Below the pieces are notes generated by a model. The model searched no databases. It was not told where the DNA came from and saw nothing but the letters and a program-made list of their open reading frames with translations. Shown in pieces: positions 6,170 through 6,196 of a stretch of 6,196 nucleotides of DNA. The position numbers and the translations under genes were made by a program. Numbering within the stretch: position 1 is the first letter of the stretch; each line of letters starts with the position of its first letter. This stretch comes from Candidatus Sordicultor aquaticus (GTDB lineage Bacteria > Atribacterota > Atribacteria > Atribacterales > Caldatribacteriaceae): NCBI GenBank assembly GCA_018056825.1, contig JAGPEW010000047.1, forward strand, positions 1-6,196. The letters run 5' to 3'.

Positions 6170-6196
6170 CTAAGAGGTATTAGGCAAGGCTTACGA

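Larger units (their letters stand above)
5641..6196. other. Intergenic stretch without a convincing gene
   Basis: About 555 bases upstream of the operon. The only frame of any length (5640-5927, plus strand, 95 codons) runs through the hairpins listed here and lacks a good ribosome site. No tRNA, rRNA or familiar riboswitch pattern was recognised. The contents are the repeats and hairpins given as separate entries. Confidence 0.6.

Noticed and set aside
5641..6196. CRISPR array or tRNA in the intergenic stretch
   Set aside because: The repeats are two-copy, diverged and unequally arranged, with no regular spacers; no cloverleaf or T-loop (GGTTCGAATCC-like) sequence is seen.

Overview
The window looks like bacterial chromosome, moderately AT-rich by eye. 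A compact four-gene DNA double-strand-break repair operon is read leftwards (minus strand) from about 5.6 kb to beyond the left edge. The transcription order is sbcD (Mre11-type nuclease), sbcC (Rad50-type SMC ATPase), nurA (nuclease), herA (helicase/translocase, only its N-terminus inside the window). All three junctions overlap, by 14, 28 and 8 bases, and each downstream gene has a purine-rich Shine-Dalgarno sequence inside the end of the gene before it. This points to one transcript with translational coupling.

The organism cannot be named from this window. Extended -10 promoter architecture, GTG/TTG starts with strong AGGAGG-type ribosome sites and the SbcC/SbcD forms suggest a bacterium. 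The NurA-HerA pairing, the very Lys/Glu-rich coiled coils and the strongly purine-biased coding strand are typical of thermophiles, or of lineages that exchanged genes with archaea. That is inference.

Layout: 1-234 is the start of herA; 227-1297 nurA; 1270-4401 sbcC; 4388-5545 sbcD; 5546-5640 leader and promoter region with an extended -10 (TGATATAAT). From about 5641 to the right edge (about 555 bases) I find no convincing gene. The stretch is a mosaic of repeat-like structures: a nested imperfect hairpin (5690-5768), two diverged same-orientation copies of a small hairpin unit (5843-5875 and 6135-6169), a GC-rich hairpin (5956-5980), what looks like a split copy of a widely dispersed bacterial intergenic repeat (5943-5959 and 6037-6053), and an 11-bp perfect inverted repeat (5645-5655 / 6080-6090) with -10-like boxes just outside both arms.

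How the genes work together, from knowledge of the families: SbcC-SbcD (Rad50-Mre11) bind and open blocked or broken DNA ends, then HerA drives DNA through the NurA nuclease to resect the ends for recombination. Archaea usually carry the set as herA-mre11-rad50-nurA. Here the order is mre11-rad50-nurA-herA, a circular permutation of it. This is a known type of system in an unusual bacterial arrangement. I do not see a wholly new system; the least explained part is the repeat mosaic upstream of the operon.
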